This document shows, in pieces, positions 24,399-33,244 of a stretch of DNA of 64,000 nt. Made by a program: the position numbers and the translations under genes. Source of the stretch: Lysobacter enzymogenes (GTDB lineage: Bacteria > Pseudomonadota > Gammaproteobacteria > Xanthomonadales > Xanthomonadaceae); contig NZ_CP067396.1 in assembly GCF_023617245.1 (NCBI RefSeq), positions 3,162,001 to 3,226,000 on the forward strand, given 5' to 3'. The notes beneath the pieces were generated by a model, which was not told the DNA's origin, made no database searches, and saw only the letters and a program-made list of their open reading frames with translations. How positions within the stretch are numbered: the stretch's first letter is position 1; each line of letters starts with the position of its first letter.

Positions 24399-25847
24399 AT
24401 GTTGATCCGCCAGACCGCGCTGTACCTGCCGGCGCAGTTGCTCGGGCCGCTGGCGCAGTTGGCGGCGATCGTGCTGTGGACGCACTGGCTGGATCCGGGC
24501 GAGTTCGGCGCGTTCACCCTGGCGCTGGCCGCGCAGGAAGCGGTCTATCTGCTGTTCCTGGCGTTCTGGTCGTACTACCTGCTGCGCTTCCTGCCCGGCG
24601 CCGATGCGCTCGCGCGCGAGCGCATGGACACCTTCGAGGGCTGGGTGTTGCTGGCCAACCTCGCGCTGCAGGCGGCGGCGCTGGCGCTGGTGCTGCGCTA
24701 CCTCGCCGGCACGCCGCCGGGCCCGGCCGCGTTCGCGGTGCTGTTCGCGTTCGCCTTCACCCGCTCGTACTGCACCCACCTCGCCGAACGGGCCAAGGCC
24801 GGCAACGACATCCTCGCCTACACCGCGCTGCAATGCGGCGGGCCGATCGGCGGGCTGGCGCTCGGCTGGCTGTGGGCGCACCTGAGCCGCGACGGCGCCG
24901 CGCGGATCGGCCCGCTGCAAGTGCTCGGCGCTTATGCGATCGCGCAGGCCGCCTCGCTGTTGTTCGCGTTGCTGCGGCTGCCGCTGCGCTGGCGCCTGCG
25001 GCGCGTGGACCGCGGCTTGCTGCGCGCGGTCGCGGCGTACGGATTGCCGCTGGCCCTGAGCGGCGCGCTGGCGTGGGTGCCCGGCAACGGCATCCGCTTC
25101 GTGGTCGAACACGGGCTCGGCCTGGCCGCGGTCGGCCTGTTCGCCGCCGGCTGGACCCTGGGCCAGCGCGCCTGCGCGTTCGCCGCGATGCTGGTCACCG
25201 CCGCCGCCTTCCCCATCGCCCTGCGCCTGGACGCCAGCGGCGAGCGCGAGCGCGCGCTGCGGCAACTGGCCGACAACGGCGCGCTGCTGTGCGCGGTGCT
25301 GCTGCCGAGCGCGGCCGGCCTGATCGCGTTGTCGGCGCCGCTGTCGAGGCTGGCGGTGTCGGCGCCGTACGTGGCCGACACCCTGGTCATCCTGCCCATC
25401 GCCGCCCTCGCCGGCCTGGTCAAGAACCTGCGCAGCCATTTCGCCAACCAGGCCTTCCTGCTCGCGCGCAAGACCGGCTGGACGCTCGCCATCGATTCGC
25501 TGGAAACCGCGCTGTTCCTGATCGGCGCCGCGCTCGGCCTGCGCGCGCTCGGGCTCGCCGGCGCGGCCTGGGGCGCGCTGGCGGCGGTCAGCGTCGGCGC
25601 CGCGCTGTCGTTCTTCGTCGCCGTGCGCCGCCTGGACATGCCGCTGCCGGCCGCGCACCTGGCGCGCATCGTCGTGGCCAGCGCGGCGATGTCGACCGCA
25701 CTGGCGCTGCTGCCGCCGCTCGCCGGCTGGCCCGCGCTGATTCTCGCCACCGCGTTCGGCGGCGCCGTCTACGCCGGCGCGCTGGCGCTGTGCTACCGCG
25801 GCCATCTGCGCGAGCTGCGCGGCCGTCTTCCTTTCCTGTCCCGATGA
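24399..25847 (+). CDS. Polysaccharide flippase (Wzx/GumJ-like, MOP family)
   Basis: The 482-residue integral membrane protein has about 12-14 hydrophobic segments, starting MLIRQTALYLPAQLLGPLAQ and including LSGALAWVPGNGIRFVVEHG, typical of Wzx-type lipid-linked oligosaccharide flippases. It should move the repeat unit across the inner membrane for polymerisation. It is followed after seven bases by the JmjC-like cupin gene on the same strand. Confidence 0.82.
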   Translation: MLIRQTALYLPAQLLGPLAQLAAIVLWTHWLDPGEFGAFTLALAAQEAVYLLFLAFWSYYLLRFLPGADALARERMDTFEGWVLLANLALQAAALALVLRYLAGTPPGPAAFAVLFAFAFTRSYCTHLAERAKAGNDILAYTALQCGGPIGGLALGWLWAHLSRDGAARIGPLQVLGAYAIAQAASLLFALLRLPLRWRLRRVDRGLLRAVAAYGLPLALSGALAWVPGNGIRFVVEHGLGLAAVGLFAAGWTLGQRACAFAAMLVTAAAFPIALRLDASGERERALRQLADNGALLCAVLLPSAAGLIALSAPLSRLAVSAPYVADTLVILPIAALAGLVKNLRSHFANQAFLLARKTGWTLAIDSLETALFLIGAALGLRALGLAGAAWGALAAVSVGAALSFFVAVRRLDMPLPAAHLARIVVASAAMSTALALLPPLAGWPALILATAFGGAVYAGALALCYRGHLRELRGRLPFLSR

Positions 25848-25854
25848 CTTCGCC

Positions 25855-26823
25855 ATGGATCGCATCGCCTCCGGCGCGCTGAGCGCCCTGACCCCGCAAT
25901 CGCCGGCGCAATGGCAAACCGCGCCGCTGTTGTTCCAGCACCGCCTGCACGCCGACCCGCGCTTCGCCAAGGCGGCGATCGCCGGCCTGATCGACCGCTA
26001 TCCGCGCCGCAGCTATTCCATCGTGCACATGGGCGAGCAAGGCGCCGGCGGCCGGCGGGTGTGGCGCGAAGGCGACTTCGGCGGGCTCGACGGCGCGCGC
26101 GTGCTCGACGCGATCGAACGCGGCCGGCTGTGGCTCAATTTGCGCGACGGACACGCGCACGACGCCGAGCTGGACGCGATCATGCGCGGCCTGTTCGCCG
26201 AGGCCGGCGCGCTGGCGCCGCCGGTGTCGAGCTACGGCCATCGCCTGGGCGTGCTGGTGTCCTCGCCCGGCGCGCAGGTGTATTACCACGCCGACCTGCC
26301 CGGCCAGGGGCTGCTGCAATTGCACGGCCGCAAGCGCATCTACATTTATCCGCCGCGGCTGCCGTTCCTGAGCGAACAGGGCCTGGAGAACATCGCCCTG
26401 AGCCAACTCGAAGTCGGACTGGAATACCGGCCGGAGTTCGACCGCGAGGCGATGGTGTTCGATCTGGAGCCCGGCCAGGGCCTGTTCTGGCCGCTGAACT
26501 CGCCGCACCGGATCGAGAACCACGACAGCCTCAACGTGTCGCTGACGCTGGAGTACTGGACCCAGGAGATCCGCCGCAGCCAGATGATCAACGTGGCCAA
26601 CGGCATCCTGCGCAACCATTACGGCGTCGCGCCGCGTTCGCGCAAGCTCGGCGGGCCTTCGTTCTACGCCAAGGCCGCGCTGCAGTCGCTGTGGCGCCGC
26701 AGCGGCCGGCTCGACGGTCTGCGCCGCGCGGCGCGGCCGATCGATTTCCGGCTCGATCCCGACCGCCCCGGCGCGATCCTCGACCTCGGCGCGCCCAAGC
26801 GCCGCGACGGCCAGGGCGCATGA
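25855..26823 (+). CDS. JmjC/cupin_8-like Fe(II)/2-oxoglutarate oxygenase family protein
   Basis: The 322-residue protein has a jelly-roll core with likely iron ligands H145 and D147 in VYYHADLPG and H218 in LNSPHRIEN, and the strand LLQLHGRKRIYIYPP. This fits cupin_8/JmjC-like hydroxylases. Such genes occur in bacterial exopolysaccharide and lipid-tailoring loci, but their substrates are mostly unknown. The ATG of the next gene overlaps its stop (ATGA). Hydroxylation of a sugar, lipid or acyl substituent is inference. Confidence 0.72.
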   Translation: MDRIASGALSALTPQSPAQWQTAPLLFQHRLHADPRFAKAAIAGLIDRYPRRSYSIVHMGEQGAGGRRVWREGDFGGLDGARVLDAIERGRLWLNLRDGHAHDAELDAIMRGLFAEAGALAPPVSSYGHRLGVLVSSPGAQVYYHADLPGQGLLQLHGRKRIYIYPPRLPFLSEQGLENIALSQLEVGLEYRPEFDREAMVFDLEPGQGLFWPLNSPHRIENHDSLNVSLTLEYWTQEIRRSQMINVANGILRNHYGVAPRSRKLGGPSFYAKAALQSLWRRSGRLDGLRRAARPIDFRLDPDRPGAILDLGAPKRRDGQGA

Positions 26824-27968
26824 ACCGCAGCGACGATTACCGGGTCATCGTCGAGCGCGAACTCGCGCCCGCGCTGGCGCGTTGGCGCGAGTGGGAACGC
26901 GACGGCGCCGCGGTCGGCCTGTTCCAGCGCGAACATTGGCTGCGCGCCTGGTACGCGACGCTCGGCGCGCAGGCTGGACGCGAGCCCCTGCTGGCGAGCA
27001 TCGAGCGCCGCCACGACGGCCGCGCGCTGCTGGCGCTGCCGCTGGTGCGCGAGCGCCGCGGCGGCCTGTACTGCATCGCCTTCGCCGACGCCGGCGTCAG
27101 CGACTACGCCGCGCCGATCTGCGCGCCCGACTGTCCCGCCGACCCGGCCGCGGTGCGGGCGATGTTCGCCGCCCTGCGCCGCGCCCTGCCGCGCGCCGAC
27201 CTGTGGTCGCTGGAGAAGATGCCCGCGCGCATCGGCCGACGCGACAATCCGCTGCTGCAACTGCCCGGCACGCGCGCCAGCGCATTGTTCGGCAATCCGG
27301 TGACCGTCGGCGAGGACTTCGACGCCTGGCGCTTCAGCCGCGAAAAGACCCACCGCAAGGAACTGGAGCGGTCGTGGCGGGTGTTCTCGCGCCACCCGCA
27401 GGCGAGCTTCGAACGGATCGAGGATCCCGCGCGCGCGCTGCCGGTCATGGACGCGCTGGAAGCGCTGCAGCGCGAGGCGATCCAGGGCAAGGGCTGGGCC
27501 TACCTGCTGGACGAGCCGGGCTACCGCGAGTTCTACCGCGAACTGGTCGCGCGCGGGCTGGCCGGCGGCGAAACGGTGCTGACCGCGCTGCGCGCCGGCG
27601 ACGACATCGTCGCCGCCCTGCTCGGCCTGCGCCGCGGCGACGAGTACGCGATGATCCGGATCGGCAACGCCGCCGGCGAATGGCGCAACTGCTCGCCCGG
27701 CCGGCTGGTGATCGAGCGCACCATGGCCGCGCTGCATGCGCAGGGCGTTCGCCGTTTCGATTTCACCATCGGCGACTACGCCTACAAGCGCGGCTTCCAG
27801 CCCGAGCGCGAGGACCTGTTCGATTCGACCGTGGCGCTGTCGTGGAAAGGACGGCCGCACAGCCTGCGCGCCGGGCTCCGGCATCGCGCGCGGGCCTGGC
27901 TGGCGGACCGGCCGGAGCTGAAACGGCGCTTGTCGGCGCTGCGTTCGCGCACCGGCGACGCCCGCTAG
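26820..27968 (+). CDS. GNAT acyltransferase, CelD/BcsL-like
   Basis: The 382-residue protein contains an N-terminal FQREHWLRAWYATLG segment and a C-terminal GNAT domain (EKTHRKELERSWR, FYRELVARGLAGGE, ALLGLRRGDEYAMIRIGNA, RRFDFTIGDYAYKRGF). This is the CelD/BcsL group found with cellulose and exopolysaccharide genes. It likely acylates a sugar or lipid intermediate. It overlaps the JmjC-like gene by four bases and converges with the glycosyltransferase gene, six bases away. Confidence 0.8.
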   Translation: MNRSDDYRVIVERELAPALARWREWERDGAAVGLFQREHWLRAWYATLGAQAGREPLLASIERRHDGRALLALPLVRERRGGLYCIAFADAGVSDYAAPICAPDCPADPAAVRAMFAALRRALPRADLWSLEKMPARIGRRDNPLLQLPGTRASALFGNPVTVGEDFDAWRFSREKTHRKELERSWRVFSRHPQASFERIEDPARALPVMDALEALQREAIQGKGWAYLLDEPGYREFYRELVARGLAGGETVLTALRAGDDIVAALLGLRRGDEYAMIRIGNAAGEWRNCSPGRLVIERTMAALHAQGVRRFDFTIGDYAYKRGFQPEREDLFDSTVALSWKGRPHSLRAGLRHRARAWLADRPELKRRLSALRSRTGDAR

Positions 27969-27974
27969 CGGCGC

Positions 27975-29129
27975 TCAGCGCCGCGCGGCGCCGTCGTCCA
28001 TCAGCCGTTCGAACAGCCGCAGATAACGCTCGGCGCTGCGCTCGACGGTGAACTGCAGCGCGTGCTCGCGCGCGGCCGCGAGCACTTGCGGATCGGCGTG
28101 GCGCACCTGCCGCTCGATCGCCTCGGCCAGCGCGCCGGGATCGTCGGGCGGCACCAGCAGGCCGTAGCGTCCGCCGGCCAGCACTTCGCGCGGTCCCACC
28201 GGGCAATCGGTGCTGACCACCGGCGCGCCGCAGGCCATGGCTTCGATCAGCACGTTGCCGAAGCCCTCGAATTGCGAGGCCAGCGCGAACACCCGCGCCC
28301 GCCGCATGTAGGGATAGGGGTTGTCGCGCTGGCCGAGCAGGCGCACCACCCGGCCCAGGCCGAGTTCGTCGATCAACGCCTGCAGCGCCGGCCGCTGCGG
28401 GCCTTCGCCGACGATGGCCAGGTGCAGCCGCAGCGGCGTGCGCAGGCGGGCGAAGGCGCGGATCAGGCCGGCGAAGTTCTTTTCCTCGCTCAACCGCCCG
28501 ACCGAGAGGATCGTCGGCGCGCCGTCGGCGCCGAAGCCGTCCTCGGCCAGCGGCGCGTCGGCGCGTTCGCGCCAGTCGCGCGGCAGCACCGGGTTGGCGA
28601 TCACATGCAGGCGCCGGCGCTGGTCCTGGCGCAGGTGCGCGGCGATGTCCTCGCGCACGCCTTCGGAGACCGCGACGACGGCGTCGGCATGGCGGTAGGC
28701 CCACGGCATCAGCGCGACGGTGGCGCGGTAGCGGCGCGAGCGGTCGAGCCGGCGCATCGAGGCGATCGGCGCGTGCTCGGTCAACACCGTGCGCACGCCC
28801 GTGCCGCGCGTCGCCAACGCGGCGACGATGTTGCTGTGGGTCAGCGCCGAGACCAGCACGTCGGGACGCCGCTGGCGCAACAGCTGCGCCAGCCGGCCCG
28901 GCACCGCCAGGGTGCGGCCGGCATCGAGCGACAGCAATTCGATGTCGCCGGCCAGCGCCCGCGCCGCCGGATCGGCGCGATGCACCGCCAGCGCCACCGC
29001 CACGCCGCGCGCCTGCAACCCTTGCGCCAGGCGCAGGATCGAGATCTCCGCGCCGCCGAGCTTGAGCTGCGGCAGGTACAACAGGACCGAGCGCACCGTC
29101 GCCGGCCCGGTTTGCGCGAGCGCGCTCAA
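27975..29129 (-). CDS. Family 4 glycosyltransferase
   Basis: This is a GT-B fold enzyme of about 384 residues. The N-terminal domain has LPQLKLGGAEISILRLAQGL, and the C-terminal nucleotide-sugar domain has ILSVGRLSEEKNFAGLIRAF, FALASQFEGFGNVLIEAMAC with the E-x7-E pattern, and CPVGPREVL. The TTG start overlaps the upstream stop (TTGA); a GTG at 29096 is an alternative. It is the last gene of the leftward exopolysaccharide operon and should add one sugar of the repeat unit. Confidence 0.85.
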   Translation of the reverse strand: MSALAQTGPATVRSVLLYLPQLKLGGAEISILRLAQGLQARGVAVALAVHRADPAARALAGDIELLSLDAGRTLAVPGRLAQLLRQRRPDVLVSALTHSNIVAALATRGTGVRTVLTEHAPIASMRRLDRSRRYRATVALMPWAYRHADAVVAVSEGVREDIAAHLRQDQRRRLHVIANPVLPRDWRERADAPLAEDGFGADGAPTILSVGRLSEEKNFAGLIRAFARLRTPLRLHLAIVGEGPQRPALQALIDELGLGRVVRLLGQRDNPYPYMRRARVFALASQFEGFGNVLIEAMACGAPVVSTDCPVGPREVLAGGRYGLLVPPDDPGALAEAIERQVRHADPQVLAAAREHALQFTVERSAERYLRLFERLMDDGAARR

Positions 29130-30706
29130 ACGCCCACCGTCTGCGCCGCCGCGCCGTAGCGGCGCCGCAGCTTGCGCCCGAGTTCGTGCAGGTTGAACAC
29201 GTAACGCTTGCCGTCGACCAGGGTGCGCGCGCCCCAGGCCGAGACGGTGTGCAGCCCGTGCGGGTTGCGTCCGCGCGGATCGGGCCGGCAATGCGTCACC
29301 ACGTCTTCGCGATAGCGCTGCGGCGTGCACAACCGCACCCGGTTCAGCGCGACCGCTTGCCCATAGCCGCCGGTGCAATCCTGCGCCGGCCGGTACAGCG
29401 CGCCGTCGTGGACGAACGGCGTGCCGGCCGGACGCGAGCTGCGATGGTCGAGCTTGACCGGATGGCGCGCATGCCGGCGCCACGGGCCGCGCAAGTCGTC
29501 GGCGTAGCTCAGGCACAGATTGTCGAACGCGCCCCACGACAGGTCGGTGTAGGCCAGCCAGAAGCGCCCTTCCCAGGCGAACAGGCTGGCATCGGCGGCG
29601 GCGACGTCGTCGAGCAAGGTGGCGACGAAGCGCCAGCGGCCGTGCGCGTCGATCTCGTACAGCTCGCAGCAGCGGCGCTGCGCGGTCTCCGGAATCGCGT
29701 ACGTCTGCCCTGCGTGTTCGAACACGTACGGATAGGAGACGTGGCCCGGCCGCTGCGGACCGGCCGGATCGGCCTGCGCGACCGCGCCGTCGGCGTCCAG
29801 GCGCAGCCGTTCGAGCCGGCCGACGCCTTCGCGGTAATCGTAGGTTTCGCAGTACAGCAGGCGGTCCTGGCCCGGCAGGCCGAACGGATCGGCGCGGTAC
29901 TGCAGCGCGTCGCGCCCGCCCAGCCAGCGGATGCGCTCGGCGAAGCGGCCCTGCAGCGTTTGTTCGATCGGCGCGTCGACCACGCCGATCATCCAGCTTT
30001 CGCTGAGCCACTGGCCGCGCCAGCGGCGCAGCTGCGAACGCCAGCGTCCGCGCAGGCCGGCCACGAGGCGGCGCCAGCGCGACCGCGGCGCCTGAGCGAC
30101 GAACGCCGCAGCCGCCGGTTCGCCGCCGTGGACGAGTTCGAGCAGGCCGGCGGCCAACAGATACAGCAGCCCCAGGTAGGCGCGGCCGAGCGCGCGCGGA
30201 TAATCCGGGTCGGCGTAGTAGCGCATGGTTTCCAAAGCCGTCGCGCCGTCGCGCACCAGCGTCAGCTCGCCGCCGCGGCCGGACACGATCGAGGCATGCC
30301 CTGCGTACGGCGCGGCCAGGTGCAGGCCCTGCGCGTCGAGCGGCTGCCACACCCCGAAGCGGCTGCGCGCGCGCCACGGCGCGGGATCGGCCACATCGGC
30401 CAGATCGATCACCGCATCCCAGACGCCGGCCGCATCCCAGGCGCCGGCCGCGTCCGCCAGCGCGGCCGCGTCGCTTTCGTCGTCCACGCGCAGTTCCTGC
30501 AGTTCCGGATGCGCTGCGGCCCAGCGCCGCCACTGCGCGTCGTGCTCGCGCGGCGCGGCGCGCACGCGCACGACCCGGCACTGCACCCCGGGCAGCCCGG
30601 CCAGCGCCAGCGCGGCGCGCTCCTGCCAGACCCGGCTGCGCCCGGCCGGCAGCAGGACCGCCGCGCGCACCGGCGCGGCGGCGTCAGAGTCGCTCGTGCA
30701 AGGCAT
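29126..30706 (-). CDS. GINT1-like glucosamine inositolphosphorylceramide transferase family protein
   Basis: The 526-residue protein has a weak N-terminal formyltransferase-like part (AAVLLPAGRSRVWQERAAL) and a C-terminal five-bladed, GH43-like beta-propeller region: GHVSYPYVFEHAGQTYAIPE, CCELYEIDAHGRWRFVATL, FWLAYTDLSWGAFDNL and RPAQDCTGGYGQAVALN. This matches the family named after plant GINT1 and found in bacterial surface-polysaccharide loci. Enzymatic activity in bacteria is unproven. It overlaps the end of the WecG-fusion gene by 23 bases. Confidence 0.7.
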   Translation of the reverse strand: MPCTSDSDAAAPVRAAVLLPAGRSRVWQERAALALAGLPGVQCRVVRVRAAPREHDAQWRRWAAAHPELQELRVDDESDAAALADAAGAWDAAGVWDAVIDLADVADPAPWRARSRFGVWQPLDAQGLHLAAPYAGHASIVSGRGGELTLVRDGATALETMRYYADPDYPRALGRAYLGLLYLLAAGLLELVHGGEPAAAAFVAQAPRSRWRRLVAGLRGRWRSQLRRWRGQWLSESWMIGVVDAPIEQTLQGRFAERIRWLGGRDALQYRADPFGLPGQDRLLYCETYDYREGVGRLERLRLDADGAVAQADPAGPQRPGHVSYPYVFEHAGQTYAIPETAQRRCCELYEIDAHGRWRFVATLLDDVAAADASLFAWEGRFWLAYTDLSWGAFDNLCLSYADDLRGPWRRHARHPVKLDHRSSRPAGTPFVHDGALYRPAQDCTGGYGQAVALNRVRLCTPQRYREDVVTHCRPDPRGRNPHGLHTVSAWGARTLVDGKRYVFNLHELGRKLRRRYGAAAQTVGV

Positions 30707-32081
30707 GCGGAAGATGGGAACGGTGTTTGTTGAGGACGGTGCCGATCACCCGCGCATCGACCGCGGCCAGGTCATCGAGCAGTGTTCGCACCAAGGCGGC
30801 GCGGGTGGCTTCGGCCTCGACCACCACCACCACGCCCGAGGCGTGCTTGGCCGCGGCCAGCGCGTACGGCGCCCGCGCGTCGACCACGACTTCGTCGAAG
30901 CGCTGCGCCAGCGCCTGCCACGCGTCGGCATCGTCCAGCGCCGCGTAGTTGTCGCGGAATTCGCGGCGCGGATCGGTGAGCCGGGCCAGGGTCAGGCCGG
31001 GCGCGTCGGCGGCCGCGGCCTGGGCGAAACGGTCCGCGAAACAGGCGACGTCGCCTTGCGCATCGTCGGACAGCAGCAACACCCGGCGCTTGCGCAATTG
31101 CGCCGACGCGGCCGCGTAGCTGTGCGCCAGCGCGGTCGCGCCCTCGCCCGCGCGCGCGGCGGCGAACTGGACGATGCGGCGCTCGCCGCCGCCCGCGCTG
31201 GCGTCGAGCCGCTGCACCAGTTGCGCGATGCGCGCCTCGTCGAGGCCGAACAGGGCCGGGGTATCCGCTTTCATGGTCGATGCCTCGGACAGGGGCGCGA
31301 TGGCGGTCGCCGGCCGCGGCGGGGCCGCGGCCAGGCGCAGCGCGCGCGCGATGAAGACGGCGCCGCCGAGCAGGTAGCGCCGCCACAACCGGCGCGGCTC
31401 GCGGCCGAGCCGGTACAGCCATTCCAGGCGCGCGCGCCGCATCCACGCCGGCGCGCGGGCGACGCGCCCGGCGATGAAATCCGCGATCGCGCCGCCGTTG
31501 ACGATCAACAGCCGATGCCCGGCCTGCCGCGCCCACTGCGCCAACTCCGCGGCGACGCGCTCCTGCCTGGGCATGCCCATCGCGAGCACGACCAAGTCGG
31601 GCCGTTCGCGCGCGACCGCTTCGAGATAGCCCGCGGCGTCGCCGAAGCCGTCCAGGGCGCAGGCCACCTCGACCGCGTAGTCCTCGCCCAGGCGCTGCGC
31701 GGCGCGCTGCAGGTACGGCTCGCGGGTGCCGATCAACACCGCGCGGCGTCCGGCGAACGCGCCCAGCAACTGCGGAATCAGGTCGGTGCCGTTGGCGTTG
31801 AGTCCCGGCTCGCGCGCCAGCAGCCGCAGGCAGGCGGCGACGCCGACGCCGTCGCGCAGCAGCACGTCGCTGCGGCGCAGGTGTTCGGCGAACGTCGGAT
31901 CGGTCCAGGCCAGGTTGAAGGCGTGCTGGTTGAAGAACGACAGCACGGTCGCGCCGGCGGGATCGGCCAGCCGCTGCAACAGCGCGCGGTACTGCGACGC
32001 GTCGCGGACGATGAGCAGCCGGTCGAGCAGCTCCAGCAGCCGCCGCGACGCCGCGTCGGGCGATGGCGCGGCGGCGTTCAT
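30684..32081 (-). CDS. WecG/TagA/CpsF glycosyltransferase fused to degenerate BY-kinase-like domain
   Basis: The frame of 465 codons is continuous. Residues 1-250 form a WecG/GumM-type GT26 domain (LSFFNQHAFNLAW, LRDGVGV, VLIGTREPYLQRAA, LVVLAMGMPRQE, WLYRLGREPRRLWRRY). From about residue 270 a CpsD/Wzc-like P-loop domain follows. Its Walker A reads ARAGEGATALA with the catalytic Lys replaced by Ala, A' reads VLLLSDDAQG and B reads VVVDARAP. There is no tyrosine-rich tail. No stop lies between the domains, but M270 has a GAGG site nearby, so the second domain might also be made alone. The second domain is probably not an active kinase. Confidence 0.82.
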   Translation of the reverse strand: MNAAAPSPDAASRRLLELLDRLLIVRDASQYRALLQRLADPAGATVLSFFNQHAFNLAWTDPTFAEHLRRSDVLLRDGVGVAACLRLLAREPGLNANGTDLIPQLLGAFAGRRAVLIGTREPYLQRAAQRLGEDYAVEVACALDGFGDAAGYLEAVARERPDLVVLAMGMPRQERVAAELAQWARQAGHRLLIVNGGAIADFIAGRVARAPAWMRRARLEWLYRLGREPRRLWRRYLLGGAVFIARALRLAAAPPRPATAIAPLSEASTMKADTPALFGLDEARIAQLVQRLDASAGGGERRIVQFAAARAGEGATALAHSYAAASAQLRKRRVLLLSDDAQGDVACFADRFAQAAAADAPGLTLARLTDPRREFRDNYAALDDADAWQALAQRFDEVVVDARAPYALAAAKHASGVVVVVEAEATRAALVRTLLDDLAAVDARVIGTVLNKHRSHLPHALHERL

Positions 32082-33244
32082 CGCTGCGCCTCCTGCAGCA
32101 CTTCCTCGTACACCGCCGCGACCTGGCGCGCCATCGCCACGTCCGAATAACGCTCGCGCTGGCGCTGCAGCCCGCGTCCGGCCAGCGCGGCGGCGCGCGC
32201 GGGATCGTCCATCAGCGCGGCGATCGCGGCCGCCAGCGCGGTCGCGTCGCCCGGCGGCACCAGTTCGCCGGCGCGGCCGTCGGCGAGCACTTCGGGCACG
32301 CCTTCGTTGGCGGTGGCGACCACCGGCAACCCTAGCGACAGCGCCTCGATCAGCACCATCGGCAGGCCTTCGCCGTACAGGCTCGGCAATACGAACAAAT
32401 CGATCCGGGCCAGTTCGGCGGATACTTCGCGCGTGAAGCCGGTCCAGTGGATCTGCTCGGCCACCCCGCGCGCCTGGGCATGCGCGAGCACCTGTTCGCG
32501 ATACGCATCGCTCTCGAAACCGCCGACCGCGCGCAGGCCGACGTCCCTGCCCTGCGCGCGCAATTGCGCCAGCGCGTCGATCAGCACTTCCACGCCCTTG
32601 CGCGGCCGGAACAGCGCGACCATGCCCAGCGTCCACGCCCCGTCCGGAGCGATCCACGGCCGCGGCGCCGGATTCACCGGCACGCCGTTGGGCACCACCC
32701 GCACCACTTCGTCGTCGTAGCCGAGTCCGCGCAGGTAGTGCGCGGTGCCGTGCGAGACCGCCACCAGGCGCGCGGCGCGGGCCGCGCCGAAGCGCTGGAT
32801 CGCGCTGTTGACGCGGTTGCGCAGCGCGTTCTCGGTGTCGCGGTCGGTGCGGCTGTGGACGTGGTGCAGCAGCGGACGGCGCGCGCGCCGCGCGGCGAAG
32901 CGTCCGACCAGCAGCGAACGCACGGTGTGGGTGTGCAGCAGGTCGTAGCCGCCGCGCTCGAGCAGTTCGGCGACCCGGCGCGCCGGTGCCAGGTCCAGGC
33001 GCGAACGCATCGGCACGGTGATGATGCGGCTGTCGCAGGCGCTGCGTTCGCGTTCGAACGCGCCGGGCTTGAGGCAGGCGAAGTCCACGTCCCAGCCGAA
33101 CCGCGGCAGTTGCTGGGCGAGCAGGTCCTGCACACGTTCGGCGCCGGCGTAGTGTTCGCCGTTGATCAGATGCAGCGCGCGCCGCGGCTGCGGCGGCAGC
33201 AGTTCCCAGCCGCGGTGGGCGCTGGTGACGGAAGCTCGGGTCAT
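32078..33244 (-). CDS. Family 4 glycosyltransferase
   Basis: This 388-residue GT-B enzyme has LHLINGEHYAGAERVQDLLA at the N-terminus (acceptor side), LLHTHTVRSLLVGRF and HHVHSRTDRD. In the C-terminal domain it has LGMVALFRPRKGVEVLIDAL and LFVLPSLYGEGLPMVLIEAL with the catalytic E-x7-E pattern. Stop and start codons overlap both neighbours by four bases. It should add a sugar to the lipid-linked repeat unit on the cytoplasmic face. Confidence 0.87.
   Translation of the reverse strand: MTRASVTSAHRGWELLPPQPRRALHLINGEHYAGAERVQDLLAQQLPRFGWDVDFACLKPGAFERERSACDSRIITVPMRSRLDLAPARRVAELLERGGYDLLHTHTVRSLLVGRFAARRARRPLLHHVHSRTDRDTENALRNRVNSAIQRFGAARAARLVAVSHGTAHYLRGLGYDDEVVRVVPNGVPVNPAPRPWIAPDGAWTLGMVALFRPRKGVEVLIDALAQLRAQGRDVGLRAVGGFESDAYREQVLAHAQARGVAEQIHWTGFTREVSAELARIDLFVLPSLYGEGLPMVLIEALSLGLPVVATANEGVPEVLADGRAGELVPPGDATALAAAIAALMDDPARAAALAGRGLQRQRERYSDVAMARQVAAVYEEVLQEAQR

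Noticed and set aside
23106..25970. A 954-codon minus-strand open frame covering galE and wzx
   Set aside because: It is out of frame with GalE over 23132-24172 and antisense to Wzx over the rest; no domain is encoded.
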